Assembly (NCBI RefSeq): GCF_004214935.1
Contig: NZ_SFCC01000021.1
Span: 1 to 64,000, forward strand
From: Amycolatopsis suaedae
GTDB lineage: Bacteria > Actinomycetota > Actinomycetes > Mycobacteriales > Pseudonocardiaceae
Length of the DNA stretch: 64,000 nucleotides
Direction: 5' to 3'
Shown here: one piece after another, positions 50,484-61,116 of the stretch
Layout: each line of letters opens with the position of its first letter
Position numbering within the stretch: position 1 is the stretch's first letter
Notes under the pieces: model-generated
Database searches by the model: none
Seen by the model: the letters and a program-made list of their open reading frames with translations, nothing else
What the model was told of the DNA's origin: nothing
Translations under genes and position numbers: made by a program

Positions 50484-50981
50484 ATGCGCCTGTTCAGTGC
50501 GCTGTGGCCGCCCCAGCGGGTCGTCACGGCACTGCGCGCGGCGGTCCGCGCGGGGCCCCCGGAGGCGGGGCTGCGCTGGTCGCCGGAACACCAGTGGCAC
50601 ATCACCCTCGGCTTCTACGGCGAGGACGACCCGGGCGCGCGGGCCGCGTCCCTGCGGGCCCGGCTGCGCGGCGCCGCCGCGGTCCCGCTGCGGCTGGCCG
50701 GTGCCGGGATGTTCCCCGGTGTGCTGTGGGCCGGCGTGGCCGGTGACGAGCTGCACGACCTGGCCGTCAGCATCGGCGCGGAGGACGCCGGCCGGCCCTA
50801 CCACCCCCACCTCACGCTGGCCCGCTGGCAGCGCACCGACCGCGCCGGGACGGCGGCCGCCGTCCGCTGGGTCGCCGCGCTGGCCGAGCTGTCCGGCCCG
50901 GCGTGGACCGCCGACCGGGTCGCGCTGGTGCGCAGTGACGGCGGGAAGTACACGGTCGTGGAACAGTTCCACCTCGGGTGA
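50484..50981 (+). CDS. thpR: 2'-5' RNA ligase family protein / RNA 2',3'-cyclic phosphodiesterase
   Basis: A 165-residue 2H phosphoesterase with two HxT motifs: His39-x-Thr41 in QWHITLGFYG and His109-x-Thr111 in YHPHLTLARWQ, the catalytic pair of this family. The start MRLFSALWPPQRVVTALRAA is typical of ThpR, which opens 2',3'-cyclic phosphates on RNA and can join 2'-5' linked tRNA halves. It is probably co-transcribed with the upstream XRE gene. Confidence 0.9.
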   Translation: MRLFSALWPPQRVVTALRAAVRAGPPEAGLRWSPEHQWHITLGFYGEDDPGARAASLRARLRGAAAVPLRLAGAGMFPGVLWAGVAGDELHDLAVSIGAEDAGRPYHPHLTLARWQRTDRAGTAAAVRWVAALAELSGPAWTADRVALVRSDGGKYTVVEQFHLG

Positions 50982-51115
50982 TCCCGGGTGGCGCGAAGCC
51001 TGCTGGTAGCCTTGTGAGTTGGGTCCGGCTGCAGTCCGTGGCGGCCGCGACCGTCTCACCCGGCACGAACGACGTGGCCGGGCCGCACGGCACACGAAGA
51101 ACGAGGAGTCACAGC

Positions 51116-51385
51116 GTGGCGTTGTCCACCGAAGAGAAGAAGTCGATCCTTTCCGAGTACGGCGTGCACGACTCGGACACCGGGTCGCCCGAGGCCCAGG
51201 TGGCCCTGCTCACCAAGCGGATCATCGGCCTCACCGAGCACCTCAAGGCTCACAAGCACGACCACCACTCCCGCCGCGGTCTGCTGCTGCTGGTCGGCCG
51301 TCGCCGCCGGCTGCTCAACTACGTGGCGAAGGTGGACATCGAACGGTACCGGTCGCTGATCCAGCGTCTCGGCCTCCGCCGATGA
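51116..51385 (+). CDS. rpsO: Ribosomal protein S15
   Basis: An 89-residue S15, the standard size. ALSTEEKKSILSEYGVHDSD, TGSPEAQVALLTKRIIGLTE, HLKAHKHDHHSRRGLLLLVG, RRRRLLNYVAKVDIERYRSL. It binds 16S rRNA helix 22 and starts platform assembly. GTG start with GAGGAG 9 nt upstream. A strong hairpin follows its stop, before pnp, as in many bacteria. Confidence 0.97.
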   Translation: MALSTEEKKSILSEYGVHDSDTGSPEAQVALLTKRIIGLTEHLKAHKHDHHSRRGLLLLVGRRRRLLNYVAKVDIERYRSLIQRLGLRR

Positions 51386-51390
51386 CCTTC

Positions 51391-51426
51391 CGAGGGGGAG
51401 TGACCCGCACGGGTCGCTCCCCCTCG
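51391..51426 (+). terminator. rpsO terminator hairpin
   Basis: CGAGGGGGAGTGACCCG at 51391-51407 pairs with 51410-51426 (one G-T pair) around a CA loop. It starts 6 nt after the rpsO stop. No T-run follows, so termination may be partial, with read-through to pnp. Confidence 0.75.
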
Positions 51427-51456
51427 GTCTAACAACTCAGAAAGCCCAACGAACCG

Positions 51457-51538
51457 GGCGGGCGTACCGCGCACGAGGGTCAGCCCGCCGGTCCTCGGTA
51501 GTGGCTGCCGGGAGAGGTCCCGGTGGCTTCGATCGAAG
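51457..51538 (+). promoter_or_regulatory. Structured leader of pnp
   Basis: Upstream of pnp the leader holds GGCGGGC/GCCCGCC (51457-51463 with 51483-51489), a perfect CCGGGA-GAGG-TCCCGG hairpin (51508-51523) and the perfect palindrome CTTCGATCGAAG (51527-51538). In E. coli the pnp leader folds into stems that allow RNase III/PNPase autoregulation, and a similar role is possible here. Confidence 0.35.
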
Positions 51539-51614
51539 ACCGGCCTCGTTTCCCTCGGACGTGCCCCAAGAGGTGGGGACCCCGCTCGCCCGCCGAACGA
51601 GGAGAAACACACCT

Positions 51615-53873
51615 ATGACAGATACCGTCCACGAGACCGAAGCCGTCATCGACAACGGCCGGTTCGGCACCAGGACGGTCCGCTTCGAGACCGGCAGGCT
51701 GGCCAAGCAGGCCGCCGGCGCCGTCGTCGCGTACCTGGACGAAGAGACCATGCTGCTCTCGGCCACCACCGCGTCCAAGCACCCGAAGGAGCACTTCGAT
51801 TTCTTCCCGCTGACGGTGGACGTCGAGGAGCGGATGTACGCCGCGGGCCGGATCCCCGGCGCGTTCTTCCGCCGGGAGGGCCGTCCCTCCACCGACGCGA
51901 TCCTCACCGCGCGGCTGATCGACCGCCCGCTGCGCCCGTCGTTCACCGACGGCCTGCGCAACGAGATCCAGGTCGTCATCACCGTGCAGAGCCTGAACCC
52001 GGACGACCCGTACGACGTGCTGGCCATCAACGCCGCGTCGGCGTCCACCCAGATCGGCGGCCTGCCGTTCTCCGGCCCGATCGGCGGCGTGCGTGTCGCG
52101 CTGGTCAGCGACGGCCAGGGTGACGACCAGTGGGTCGCGTTCCCGACCTGGAAGCAGCTGGAGCGGGCGACCTTCAACATGGTCGTCGCCGGCCGCATCG
52201 TCGGCGAGGACGTCGCCATCATGATGGTCGAGGCCGAGGGCACCGAGCACACGCTCGACCTGGTGGCCGGCGGCGCGACCGCGCCGAACGAGAAGGTCGT
52301 CGCCGAGGGCCTGGACGCGGCCAAGCCGTTCATCCGGGTGCTCTGCGAGGCGCAGCAGCGCCTGGCGACCGCCGCCGCGAAGCCGACCGGTGACTTCCCG
52401 GTCTTCCTGGCCTACGAGAACGACGTCTACGAGGCCGTCGCGGCCGCCGCGACGGAGGACCTGGCCAAGGCGCTGGCCATCGCGGGCAAGCAGGACCGCG
52501 ACAACGCCACCGACGAGGTCAAGGCCGCGCTGCTGGAGAAGATCGGCGTCGGTGAGGGCGAGGCCTTCGAGGGCCGCGACAAGGAGGTCGGTGCCGCGTT
52601 CCGCGCGCTGACCAAGAAGCTCATCCGCCAGCGCATCCTCACCGACAAGGTGCGCATCGACGGCCGCGGGCTGACCGACATCCGCTCGCTGGCCGCCGAG
52701 GTCGCCGTGATCCCCCGGGCGCACGGCTCGGCGCTGTTCGAGCGCGGCGAGACCCAGATCCTGGGTGTCACCACGCTGAACATGCTGCGCATGGAGCAGC
52801 AGATCGACTCGCTGTCGCCGGAGACGACGAAGCGGTACCTGCACCACTACAACTTCCCGCCCTTCTCCACCGGCGAGACCGGCCGGGTCGGCTCGCCCAA
52901 GCGCCGCGAGATCGGTCACGGCATGCTGGCCGAGCGGGCGCTGGTGCCGGTGCTGCCCAAGCGCGACGAGTTCCCCTACGCGATCCGCCAGGTGTCCGAG
53001 GCCCTCGGCTCCAACGGGTCCACCTCGATGGGTTCGGTCTGCGCGTCCACCCTGGCGTTGCTCAACGCCGGTGTGCCGCTGAAGGCCCCGGTCGCCGGTA
53101 TCGCCATGGGCCTGGTGTCCGACGAGGTCGACGGCAAGACCGAGTACGTCGCGCTGACCGACATCCTCGGCGCCGAGGACGCGTTCGGCGACATGGACTT
53201 CAAGGTCGCCGGCACCAAGGACCTGATCACCGCGCTGCAGCTGGACACCAAGCTGGACGGCATCCCGTCGGAGGTGCTGGGCGGTGCGCTGAACCAGGCC
53301 CGCGACGCGCGCCTGACCATCCTCGAGGTGCTGGCCGAGGCCATCGACGCACCGGACGAGATGAGCCCGTACGCCCCGCGGGTCACCAGCGTGAAGATCC
53401 CGGTCGACAAGATCGGCGAGGTCATCGGGCCGAAGGGCAAGATGATCAACTCGATCACCGAGGAGACCGGCGCGGACATCTCGATCGAGGACGACGGCAC
53501 CATCTACGTCGGCGCCGCCGACGGCCCGTCCGCGGAGGCCGCGATCGGCAAGATCAACGCCATCGCCAACCCGCAGCTGCCGAAGGTCGGCGAGCGCTTC
53601 CTCGGCACCGTGGTGAAGACCGCGGCGTTCGGCGCGTTCGTCTCGCTGCTGCCGGGCAAGGACGGCCTGGTGCACATCTCCAAGCTGGGCAACGGCAAGC
53701 GCATCGGCAAGGTCGAGGACGTGGTCAACGTCGGCGACAAGCTGCGCGTGGAGATCGCCGACATCGACAACCGCGGCAAGATCAGCCTCATCCTGGTCAA
53801 GGAGGACGAGGCCGAGGGCGACAAGCCCGCCGAGGGCGCGAAGGCCGACGAGAAGGCCGACGCCGCCCAGTAG
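51615..53873 (+). CDS. pnp: Polyribonucleotide nucleotidyltransferase
   Basis: Phosphorolytic 3'-5' exonuclease and 3' polymerase of RNA. The 752-residue protein has two RNase PH-like domains (FETGRLAKQAAGAVVAYLDE, then GALFERGETQ-type second core ALFERGETQILGVTTLN) split by an all-helical linker. Then come the KH domain (IGEVIGPKGKMINSITEETG) and the S1 domain (GERFLGTVVKTAAFGAFVSL). SMGSVCASTLALLNAGVP is the catalytic-core segment. The C-terminus is acidic and lysine-rich. ATG start with AGGAG 10 nt upstream. Confidence 0.97.
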   Translation: MTDTVHETEAVIDNGRFGTRTVRFETGRLAKQAAGAVVAYLDEETMLLSATTASKHPKEHFDFFPLTVDVEERMYAAGRIPGAFFRREGRPSTDAILTARLIDRPLRPSFTDGLRNEIQVVITVQSLNPDDPYDVLAINAASASTQIGGLPFSGPIGGVRVALVSDGQGDDQWVAFPTWKQLERATFNMVVAGRIVGEDVAIMMVEAEGTEHTLDLVAGGATAPNEKVVAEGLDAAKPFIRVLCEAQQRLATAAAKPTGDFPVFLAYENDVYEAVAAAATEDLAKALAIAGKQDRDNATDEVKAALLEKIGVGEGEAFEGRDKEVGAAFRALTKKLIRQRILTDKVRIDGRGLTDIRSLAAEVAVIPRAHGSALFERGETQILGVTTLNMLRMEQQIDSLSPETTKRYLHHYNFPPFSTGETGRVGSPKRREIGHGMLAERALVPVLPKRDEFPYAIRQVSEALGSNGSTSMGSVCASTLALLNAGVPLKAPVAGIAMGLVSDEVDGKTEYVALTDILGAEDAFGDMDFKVAGTKDLITALQLDTKLDGIPSEVLGGALNQARDARLTILEVLAEAIDAPDEMSPYAPRVTSVKIPVDKIGEVIGPKGKMINSITEETGADISIEDDGTIYVGAADGPSAEAAIGKINAIANPQLPKVGERFLGTVVKTAAFGAFVSLLPGKDGLVHISKLGNGKRIGKVEDVVNVGDKLRVEIADIDNRGKISLILVKEDEAEGDKPAEGAKADEKADAAQ

Positions 53874-53880
53874 CCAGCGC

Positions 53881-53922
53881 CGAGTGGCCCGTCCCCGCGT
53901 CCGATCGGGGGACGGGTCACTC
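53881..53922 (+). terminator. pnp terminator hairpin
   Basis: CGAGTGGCCCGTCCCC at 53881-53896 pairs with 53907-53922 (one G-T pair) around a 10-nt loop, 8 nt after the pnp stop. The protease gene begins 25 nt later. Confidence 0.65.
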
Positions 53923-53946
53923 GTTGCGTTCAACCGAGAAGGACCT

Positions 53947-55314
53947 ATGGCGCGACAGATCGCGGGCTACGAGCAGCCGGTGGGCAGTACCCGCACCCTC
54001 GAGTCCACATCGGACGGCCCGCTCGTGCGGCGCACGGTGCTGCCCGGTGGCCTGCGGGTGATCACCGAGCGGGTGCCCGGTGTCCGGTCGGCCACCGTGG
54101 GGTTGTGGGTCGGCGTCGGCTCCCGGGACGAGCCGCCCGCCGTCGCCGGTGCCGCGCACTACCTGGAACACCTGCTGTTCAAGGGAACCGCGAACCGGGA
54201 CGCGCGGCAGATCGCCGAGGAGATCGACGCTGTCGGCGGCGAGTTCAACGCGTTCACCGCCAAGGAACACACCTGCTTCTACGCCCAGGTGCTCGACGAC
54301 GACCTGCCGCTGGCCATGGACCTGGTCACCGACGTGGTGTTCCGCGCCACCTGCGCCGACGCCGACGTGGAGACCGAGCGCAGCGTCGTGCTGGAGGAGA
54401 TCTCCATGCGCGACGACGACGCCGAGGACCTGCTGCACGAGACGTTCGTCGGCGCGGTGCTCGGCGATCACCCGCTGGGCAGGCCGGTGCTGGGGACCGA
54501 GGCGTCGATCGCGGGCATGGCGCCCGCCGCGCTGCGCGGGTTCTACCGGCGCCGCTACACGCTGCCGAAGATGGTGCTGGCCGTGGCGGGCAACGTCGAG
54601 CACGGCCAGGTGCTCCGGCTGGCCCGCAAGGCACTGCGGGACAAGAAGTCCTCTTCGGACACGATGCCGGCCCGGCCGAGGGCCGGGCGGGCGCGGATCG
54701 CGGGCGTGCGCAAGCTCGCGCTGCACACCGACGACACCGAGCAGGCCCACGTGATGCTGGGCCTGCGGTCGCCGTCGCGGCACGACGGGCGGCGCTTCGC
54801 CGTGTCGGTGCTCAACGCCGCGCTCGGCGGCGGGATGAGCTCGCGGCTGTTCCAGGAGGTGCGGGAGCGGCGCGGGCTGGCCTACCAGGTGTACTCGTCG
54901 GTGGCCAGCTACGCCGACACCGGCGTGCTGTCGGTGTACGCGGGCTGCCAGCCGGACAAGCTCGGCGAGGTGGCCGGCGTGCTGTGCGAGGTGCTGGGCA
55001 AGGTCGCCGTCGACGGGCTCACCGACGCCGAGGTGACGCGGGCCAAGGGCCAGCTGCGCGGGCAGCTGGTGCTCGGGCTGGAGGACACCGCGTCGCGGAT
55101 GTCGCGCATCGGCAAGAACGAGCTGAACTACGGCGGTTACCTCAGCGTGGCCGACACGGTGGCCAGGATCGACGCGGTCACCGCCGACGACGTCCGGGAG
55201 CTGGCGGCGACACTGCTGCGCAGGCCGGGTGGGGTGTCCACGGCCGCCGTGGTGGGCCCGTACGCTCACGCCGACGACCTTCCCGACGATCTGCACGAGG
55301 TGATCGCGTCATGA
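53947..55314 (+). CDS. M16 family zinc protease
   Basis: A 455-residue pitrilysin/processing-peptidase-like protease. The inverted zinc motif HxxEH is seen in AAHYLEHLLFKGT, with the third ligand in the helix ERSVVLEEISMRDDDAEDLL. The inactive C-terminal half has GGGMSSRLFQEVRERRGLAY, the substrate-binding signature. Located directly after pnp, as in many actinobacteria and firmicutes. The cellular substrate is not known. AAGGA precedes the ATG; the stop overlaps the dapB start (ATGA). Confidence 0.93.
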   Translation: MARQIAGYEQPVGSTRTLESTSDGPLVRRTVLPGGLRVITERVPGVRSATVGLWVGVGSRDEPPAVAGAAHYLEHLLFKGTANRDARQIAEEIDAVGGEFNAFTAKEHTCFYAQVLDDDLPLAMDLVTDVVFRATCADADVETERSVVLEEISMRDDDAEDLLHETFVGAVLGDHPLGRPVLGTEASIAGMAPAALRGFYRRRYTLPKMVLAVAGNVEHGQVLRLARKALRDKKSSSDTMPARPRAGRARIAGVRKLALHTDDTEQAHVMLGLRSPSRHDGRRFAVSVLNAALGGGMSSRLFQEVRERRGLAYQVYSSVASYADTGVLSVYAGCQPDKLGEVAGVLCEVLGKVAVDGLTDAEVTRAKGQLRGQLVLGLEDTASRMSRIGKNELNYGGYLSVADTVARIDAVTADDVRELAATLLRRPGGVSTAAVVGPYAHADDLPDDLHEVIAS

Positions 55315-56060
55315 CCAAGATCCGAGTGGGCGTGCTCGGCGCGCGCGGCCGGGTCGGCAGCCAGGTGGTGGGTGCCGTCGAGGCGGCGGCCGACCTGGAC
55401 CTGGTGGCCGCGGTCGACGCCGGCGACGCGCTGGAGGAGCTGACCGCGGGCAAGGCCGAGGTCGTCGTCGACTTCACCCACCCCGACGTGGTGATGGACA
55501 ACCTGCGCTTCCTCACCGGTAACGGCATCCACGCCGTCGTCGGCACCAGCGGGTTCGACCAGGACCGGCTGGACACCGTCGCCGGCTGGCTGGAGGGCCG
55601 GCCGGAGCTGGGCGTGCTGATCGCTCCGAACTTCGCGCTCGGCGCGGTGCTCGCGATGCGGTTCGCGCAGCAGGCCGCGCGGTTCTACGAGTCGGCCGAG
55701 GTCGTCGAGCTGCACCACAACCGCAAGGCCGACGCCCCCTCCGGGACGGCGGCGCACACCGCGCGGCTGATCGCCCAGGCGCGCGCCGAGGCCGGGCTGG
55801 GCCCGGGACCGGACGCGACCACCAGCGAGCTGGACGGCGCCCGCGGTGCCGAGGTCGACGGGGTGCGGGTGCACTCGGTGCGGCTGCCCGGGCTGGTGGC
55901 GCACGAGGAGATCCTGTTCGGTGCCGAGGGGGAGACCCTGACCATCCGGCACGACTCGATGGACCGTTCGTCGTTCCTGCCCGGGGTGCTGCTCGCCGTG
56001 CGGTCGCTGGCCGGACGGCCGGGGCTGACCGTCGGCCTGGAACACCTGCTCGACCTGTGA
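55311..56060 (+). CDS. dapB: 4-hydroxy-tetrahydrodipicolinate reductase
   Basis: NAD(P)H reductase of the lysine/diaminopimelate pathway, needed for peptidoglycan. The 249-residue protein has the dinucleotide motif VLGARGRVGSQVVGAVE, VDFTHPDVVMDN, VVGTSGFDQDRL, APNFALGAVL and the catalytic ELHHNRKADAPSGTAAHTA. All conserved residues are present. Start overlaps the M16 protease stop by 4 bp. Confidence 0.96.
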   Translation: MTKIRVGVLGARGRVGSQVVGAVEAAADLDLVAAVDAGDALEELTAGKAEVVVDFTHPDVVMDNLRFLTGNGIHAVVGTSGFDQDRLDTVAGWLEGRPELGVLIAPNFALGAVLAMRFAQQAARFYESAEVVELHHNRKADAPSGTAAHTARLIAQARAEAGLGPGPDATTSELDGARGAEVDGVRVHSVRLPGLVAHEEILFGAEGETLTIRHDSMDRSSFLPGVLLAVRSLAGRPGLTVGLEHLLDL

Positions 56061-56067
56061 TGACGCT

Positions 56068-56520
56068 GTGAGGGCCCGCAACCTGGCGCTGGTGCTGACC
56101 GCCGCGGTGGTGGTCTACATCGTGCTGCTGGCCGGCCGCGCGATCACGCTGCTGCGCACCGGCGAGACCGTGCCGGTGATCTTCGGGATCGGCGTGCTGC
56201 TGCTGCCGCTGATCGGCGTGTGGATCGTCGTGTCCACCTGGCGGTCCGGCACCCGGATCCAGAGACTCGCCCGCAGGCTGGAGGCCGAGGGCGGACTGCC
56301 CGACGTGTCGGACCTGCCGCGGCGGCCGTCGGGCCGGGTGGACCGCGCCGCCGCCGACGCCTGGTTCGAGCAGCGCCGCGCCGAGGTCGAGGCCGACCCG
56401 GACGACTGGCGCCAGTGGTACCGGCTGGCCCACGCCTACGACATCGCCGGTGACCGCCGCCGGGCCCGCGAGACCATGCGCCGCGCCATCGAACTGGAAG
56501 CCGGTCACCCGAAAACTTGA
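56068..56520 (+). CDS. Two-TM hypothetical protein with TPR-like tail
   Basis: A 150-residue protein with two membrane helices (LALVLTAAVVVYIVLLAGRA and VIFGIGVLLLPLIGVWIVVS) and a soluble C-terminus. The ending DDWRQWYRLAHAYDIAGDRR, then RARETMRRAIELEAGHP, resembles one tetratricopeptide repeat. It is a conserved type in actinomycetes after dapB, without known function. GTG start 7 nt after dapB. Confidence 0.8.
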   Translation: MRARNLALVLTAAVVVYIVLLAGRAITLLRTGETVPVIFGIGVLLLPLIGVWIVVSTWRSGTRIQRLARRLEAEGGLPDVSDLPRRPSGRVDRAAADAWFEQRRAEVEADPDDWRQWYRLAHAYDIAGDRRRARETMRRAIELEAGHPKT

Positions 56521-56545
56521 CTCATTCCAGAAAAGCAGGCAGACT
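56517..56545 (+). promoter_or_regulatory. Predicted furA promoter and FurA-box region
   Basis: TTGACT at 56517-56522, a 17-nt spacer and CAGACT at 56540-56545, with the furA GTG only 6 nt further on, so the mRNA may be nearly leaderless. The spacer reads CATTCCAGAAAAGCAGG. In mycobacteria and streptomycetes FurA-type repressors bind a similar AT-richer site at the same place and autoregulate furA-katG. Matching is from memory. Confidence 0.5.
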
Positions 56546-56551
56546 CGCCGC

Positions 56552-56980
56552 GTGCCAACGGTTTCGGACTTCGAGAGCATGCTGCACGGGGCTTCCCTGC
56601 GCGTGACGCGTCCGCGGCTGGCGGTGCTGGCCGCGGTGCACGAACATCCGCACGCCGACACCGACACGATCATCGGCGCCGTACGCGAGAACATCGGCGC
56701 CGTGTCCCACCAGGCCGTGTACGACGTGCTGCGTGCGCTCACCGGCACGGGCCTGGTGCGCCGGATCGAGCCCCCGGGCTCGGTCGCCCGGTACGAGGCG
56801 AGGGTGGGGGACAACCACCACCACGTCATCTGCCGCTCCTGTGGCGCGATCGCCGACGTCGACTGCGCCGTCGGTCCCGCGCCCTGTTTGACTGCCTCCG
56901 ATGATCACGGCTTCGTCATCGACGAGGCCGAGGTCATCTACTGGGGGCTGTGCCCCGTCTGTGCCAGGAACCACCACTGA
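56552..56980 (+). CDS. furA: FurA peroxide-sensing repressor
   Basis: A 142-residue Fur-family regulator. The winged helix reads LRVTRPRLAVLAAVHEHPHA and AVSHQAVYDVLRALTGTGLV. The metal sites are HHHVICRSCGAIADVDC and GLCPVCARNHH at the end. FurA proteins repress themselves and the adjacent katG and are released by peroxide oxidation. The GTG start follows a probable promoter directly. katG begins 17 nt downstream, the classic actinobacterial pair. Confidence 0.93.
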   Translation: MPTVSDFESMLHGASLRVTRPRLAVLAAVHEHPHADTDTIIGAVRENIGAVSHQAVYDVLRALTGTGLVRRIEPPGSVARYEARVGDNHHHVICRSCGAIADVDCAVGPAPCLTASDDHGFVIDEAEVIYWGLCPVCARNHH

Positions 56981-56997
56981 ACGGAGAAAGGACGTCC

Positions 56998-59247
<2,250 letters not shown>

Positions 59248-59255
59248 GTTCCCGG

Positions 59256-59308
59256 CTCGTGAAGGCCACCTTCATTACGTGCGACGTGGTGAAGGTGGCC
59301 TTCACGTG
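59256..59308. repeat. Dispersed 53-bp palindrome, copy 6
   Basis: Arms of about 25 bp around GCG (59281-59283), with GTGAAGGCCACCTTCATTAC in the left arm. It lies 9 nt after katG and before a convergent gene, a terminator position. Confidence 0.75.
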
Positions 59309-59380
59309 CTCTGGTGCGTGGTGGGTTGTCTCGTTCGTGGTGGCATGCGCGGCGTCACGCCGGCGGGAGACCGCGGGGCG

Positions 59381-59902
59381 CTACAGGCGCAGCCACTCGG
59401 AGAACAGGGCCGGGGAGGCGGCCAGGGCGCAGAAGCGGATCGCGCGGCCGGCGAACCCGACGCCGAGGAACACCGACATCGGCATGTGCACCAGCCCGGC
59501 CAGCACCGTCGTCGCCATGTACGGCGGGATGCCGGTGATCGCGCTCAGCCCGTAGGTGCCGGTCATCCAGGCCGGGTGGCGCTGGCAGCGTTCCCGCAGG
59601 GCGTCCAGCCAGGACCGGATCCGCTTCGTCCTGGCCCGCCACCGCTCGCGGCGCGGCGTCGGCGGGCGTTGCCGGTGCAGCCGGTCGTGCAGGAACTTCG
59701 GCAGGTGGATCGACCCGCGAGCGGCCAGGTAGTACAGCAGTTTGCCGGCGAGCTGCCCGGCGGCGACGACGATGCCCAGCGCCAGCCACGGGATGTCCGG
59801 GTCGCTGGCCACCAGCCCCAGGATGAACAGCTCGACGTTGATCAGCGGGATGATGGCCGATCCGAACGCGACGCCCAGCGCCGCGCACAGCCAGCCCACC
59901 AT
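59381..59902 (-). CDS. Small membrane protein (YqaA/DedA-like)
   Basis: A 173-residue protein with three or four hydrophobic segments: GWLCAALGVAFGSAIIPLIN, WLALGIVVAAGQLAGKLLYY, GTYGLSAITGIPPYMATTVL. A basic loop (RLHRQRPPTPRRERWRARTKR) lies in the middle. The IPLINVELFILG and GIPPYMATTVLAGLVHMPMS segments recall the SNARE-associated/VTT (DedA, YqaA) group. I start at the ATG at 59902, preceded by GGGAC; a longer frame to 59977 has no better site. Function not known. Confidence 0.7.
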   Translation of the reverse strand: MVGWLCAALGVAFGSAIIPLINVELFILGLVASDPDIPWLALGIVVAAGQLAGKLLYYLAARGSIHLPKFLHDRLHRQRPPTPRRERWRARTKRIRSWLDALRERCQRHPAWMTGTYGLSAITGIPPYMATTVLAGLVHMPMSVFLGVGFAGRAIRFCALAASPALFSEWLRL

Positions 59903-60038
59903 GATGTCCCGCTTCCCGTGGAGAATCCCCGCGCCCCAAGCTAGCAGCCAGGCAGCCCGGGACACCCTGGTGCGCACCCCACCAAACCATCACCTGCGCG
60001 ACGGATTCCGGACACCTGCCGCTGCCAGGGTGGGCGTC

Positions 60039-60530
60039 GTGACCGGGCAAACCACCACCGTGCCGCTGACCGACCGGTTCGCCGGCCTCTGTGAGCTGGT
60101 GGCGAGCAAGCTGCCGTTCGGGCTGAACCGCATCGTGCCGCCGACCTTCCTCGGCTTCGCCGTCATCAACAGCTTCACCTTCGGTGTGGACCTGGTGCTG
60201 CTCACGGTGTTCCACGGCTGGTGGGACTGGCCGTCGCCGGTGGCGGTGAGCCTGGCCTACGCGCTGGCGTTCGGCCTCGCCTTCGTGCTCAACCGGGCGT
60301 TCAACTTCCGCTCGCACGCCCCGGTCGGCGGGCAGATGGTGAAGTACGTGATCGTCGTGGTGATCAACTACCTGGCGTTCATCCTCGGCGTCGGCGCTGG
60401 CCTGACCGAGCTGGGCGTGCAGTACCACCTGGCCCGGCTGGCAGCCGGCGCCTGCGAGGCCGTCTACATGTACGCCATGATGCGCTGGGTCGTGTTCAGG
60501 GAACCGTCGTCAGGTCGAGCGAGCCGGTGA
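60039..60530 (+). CDS. GtrA-family membrane protein
   Basis: A 163-residue protein with four membrane helices and the GtrA-like pattern FLGFAVINSFTFGVDLVLLT, YALAFGLAFVLNRAFNFRSH, KYVIVVVINYLAFILGVGAG. GtrA proteins help move polyprenyl-linked sugars across the membrane. The N-terminal ~40 residues are soluble. It starts at the GTG 60039 (60030 is possible). Its 3' end overlaps the convergent GNAT gene by 35 bp. Confidence 0.85.
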   Translation: MTGQTTTVPLTDRFAGLCELVASKLPFGLNRIVPPTFLGFAVINSFTFGVDLVLLTVFHGWWDWPSPVAVSLAYALAFGLAFVLNRAFNFRSHAPVGGQMVKYVIVVVINYLAFILGVGAGLTELGVQYHLARLAAGACEAVYMYAMMRWVVFREPSSGRASR

Positions 60531-61056
60531 CCCGGATCTCGCGGACGGTCCGCTCGCCGGTGTCCAGCGTGCGGACGGTCCCGTCGGGATTCCAGCCAGC
60601 CTTGCGGAACAGCCCCAGCGACGCCGAGTCCGCCTGAGCCAGCCAGCCGATCCCGCGCAGCGCACCCCGGGCCCGCAGGTCCGCAGCCGCGGCGGCGAGC
60701 AGCCTGCCGCCGTGGCCGCGCCGTCCCCACCGCGGCTCGACCAGCACGGTGGCCACCAGGCCGGTCCGCTCCGCGTCCTCGGGCAGCGTCCCCGCGGCGT
60801 CGGCGACCTCGGACTCCGGCGCCAGGCCGGACACGCAGAACCCGACCGTGAACGACCCCTCGGTGGCCACCCGCACGTCGGTGGCCGGATCGGCGACGGC
60901 GGCCGCCCAGCTGGCGTGCGCGTCGGCGGAGTCCAGCGCGGCCAGCGCCGCCTGCCCGAGGATGTCGGCGTAGGCCGCGTGCCAGGTGTCGCGCTGGATG
61001 CGGACGATCTCCGCGACGTCGGCGTCCGTCGCCGGACGGGTCTCGGCCTTGCTCAT
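60496..61056 (-). CDS. GNAT-family acetyltransferase
   Basis: A 186-residue N-acetyltransferase. ETRPATDADVAEIVRIQRDT is the usual N-terminus, and the acetyl-CoA motif reads LVATVLVEPRWGRRGHGGRL, followed by GWLAQADSASLGLFRKAGWN. Substrate unknown (amino group of a small molecule or protein). ATG start 60 bp from the divergent DNA-glycosylase-like gene. Confidence 0.88.
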   Translation of the reverse strand: MSKAETRPATDADVAEIVRIQRDTWHAAYADILGQAALAALDSADAHASWAAAVADPATDVRVATEGSFTVGFCVSGLAPESEVADAAGTLPEDAERTGLVATVLVEPRWGRRGHGGRLLAAAAADLRARGALRGIGWLAQADSASLGLFRKAGWNPDGTVRTLDTGERTVREIRVTGSLDLTTVP

Positions 61057-61116
61057 GCCAGCACCCTAGCGAGCAACCACCGTAGGACTGTCGGTGGTTC
61101 GTGCGAGGATGCCGCC

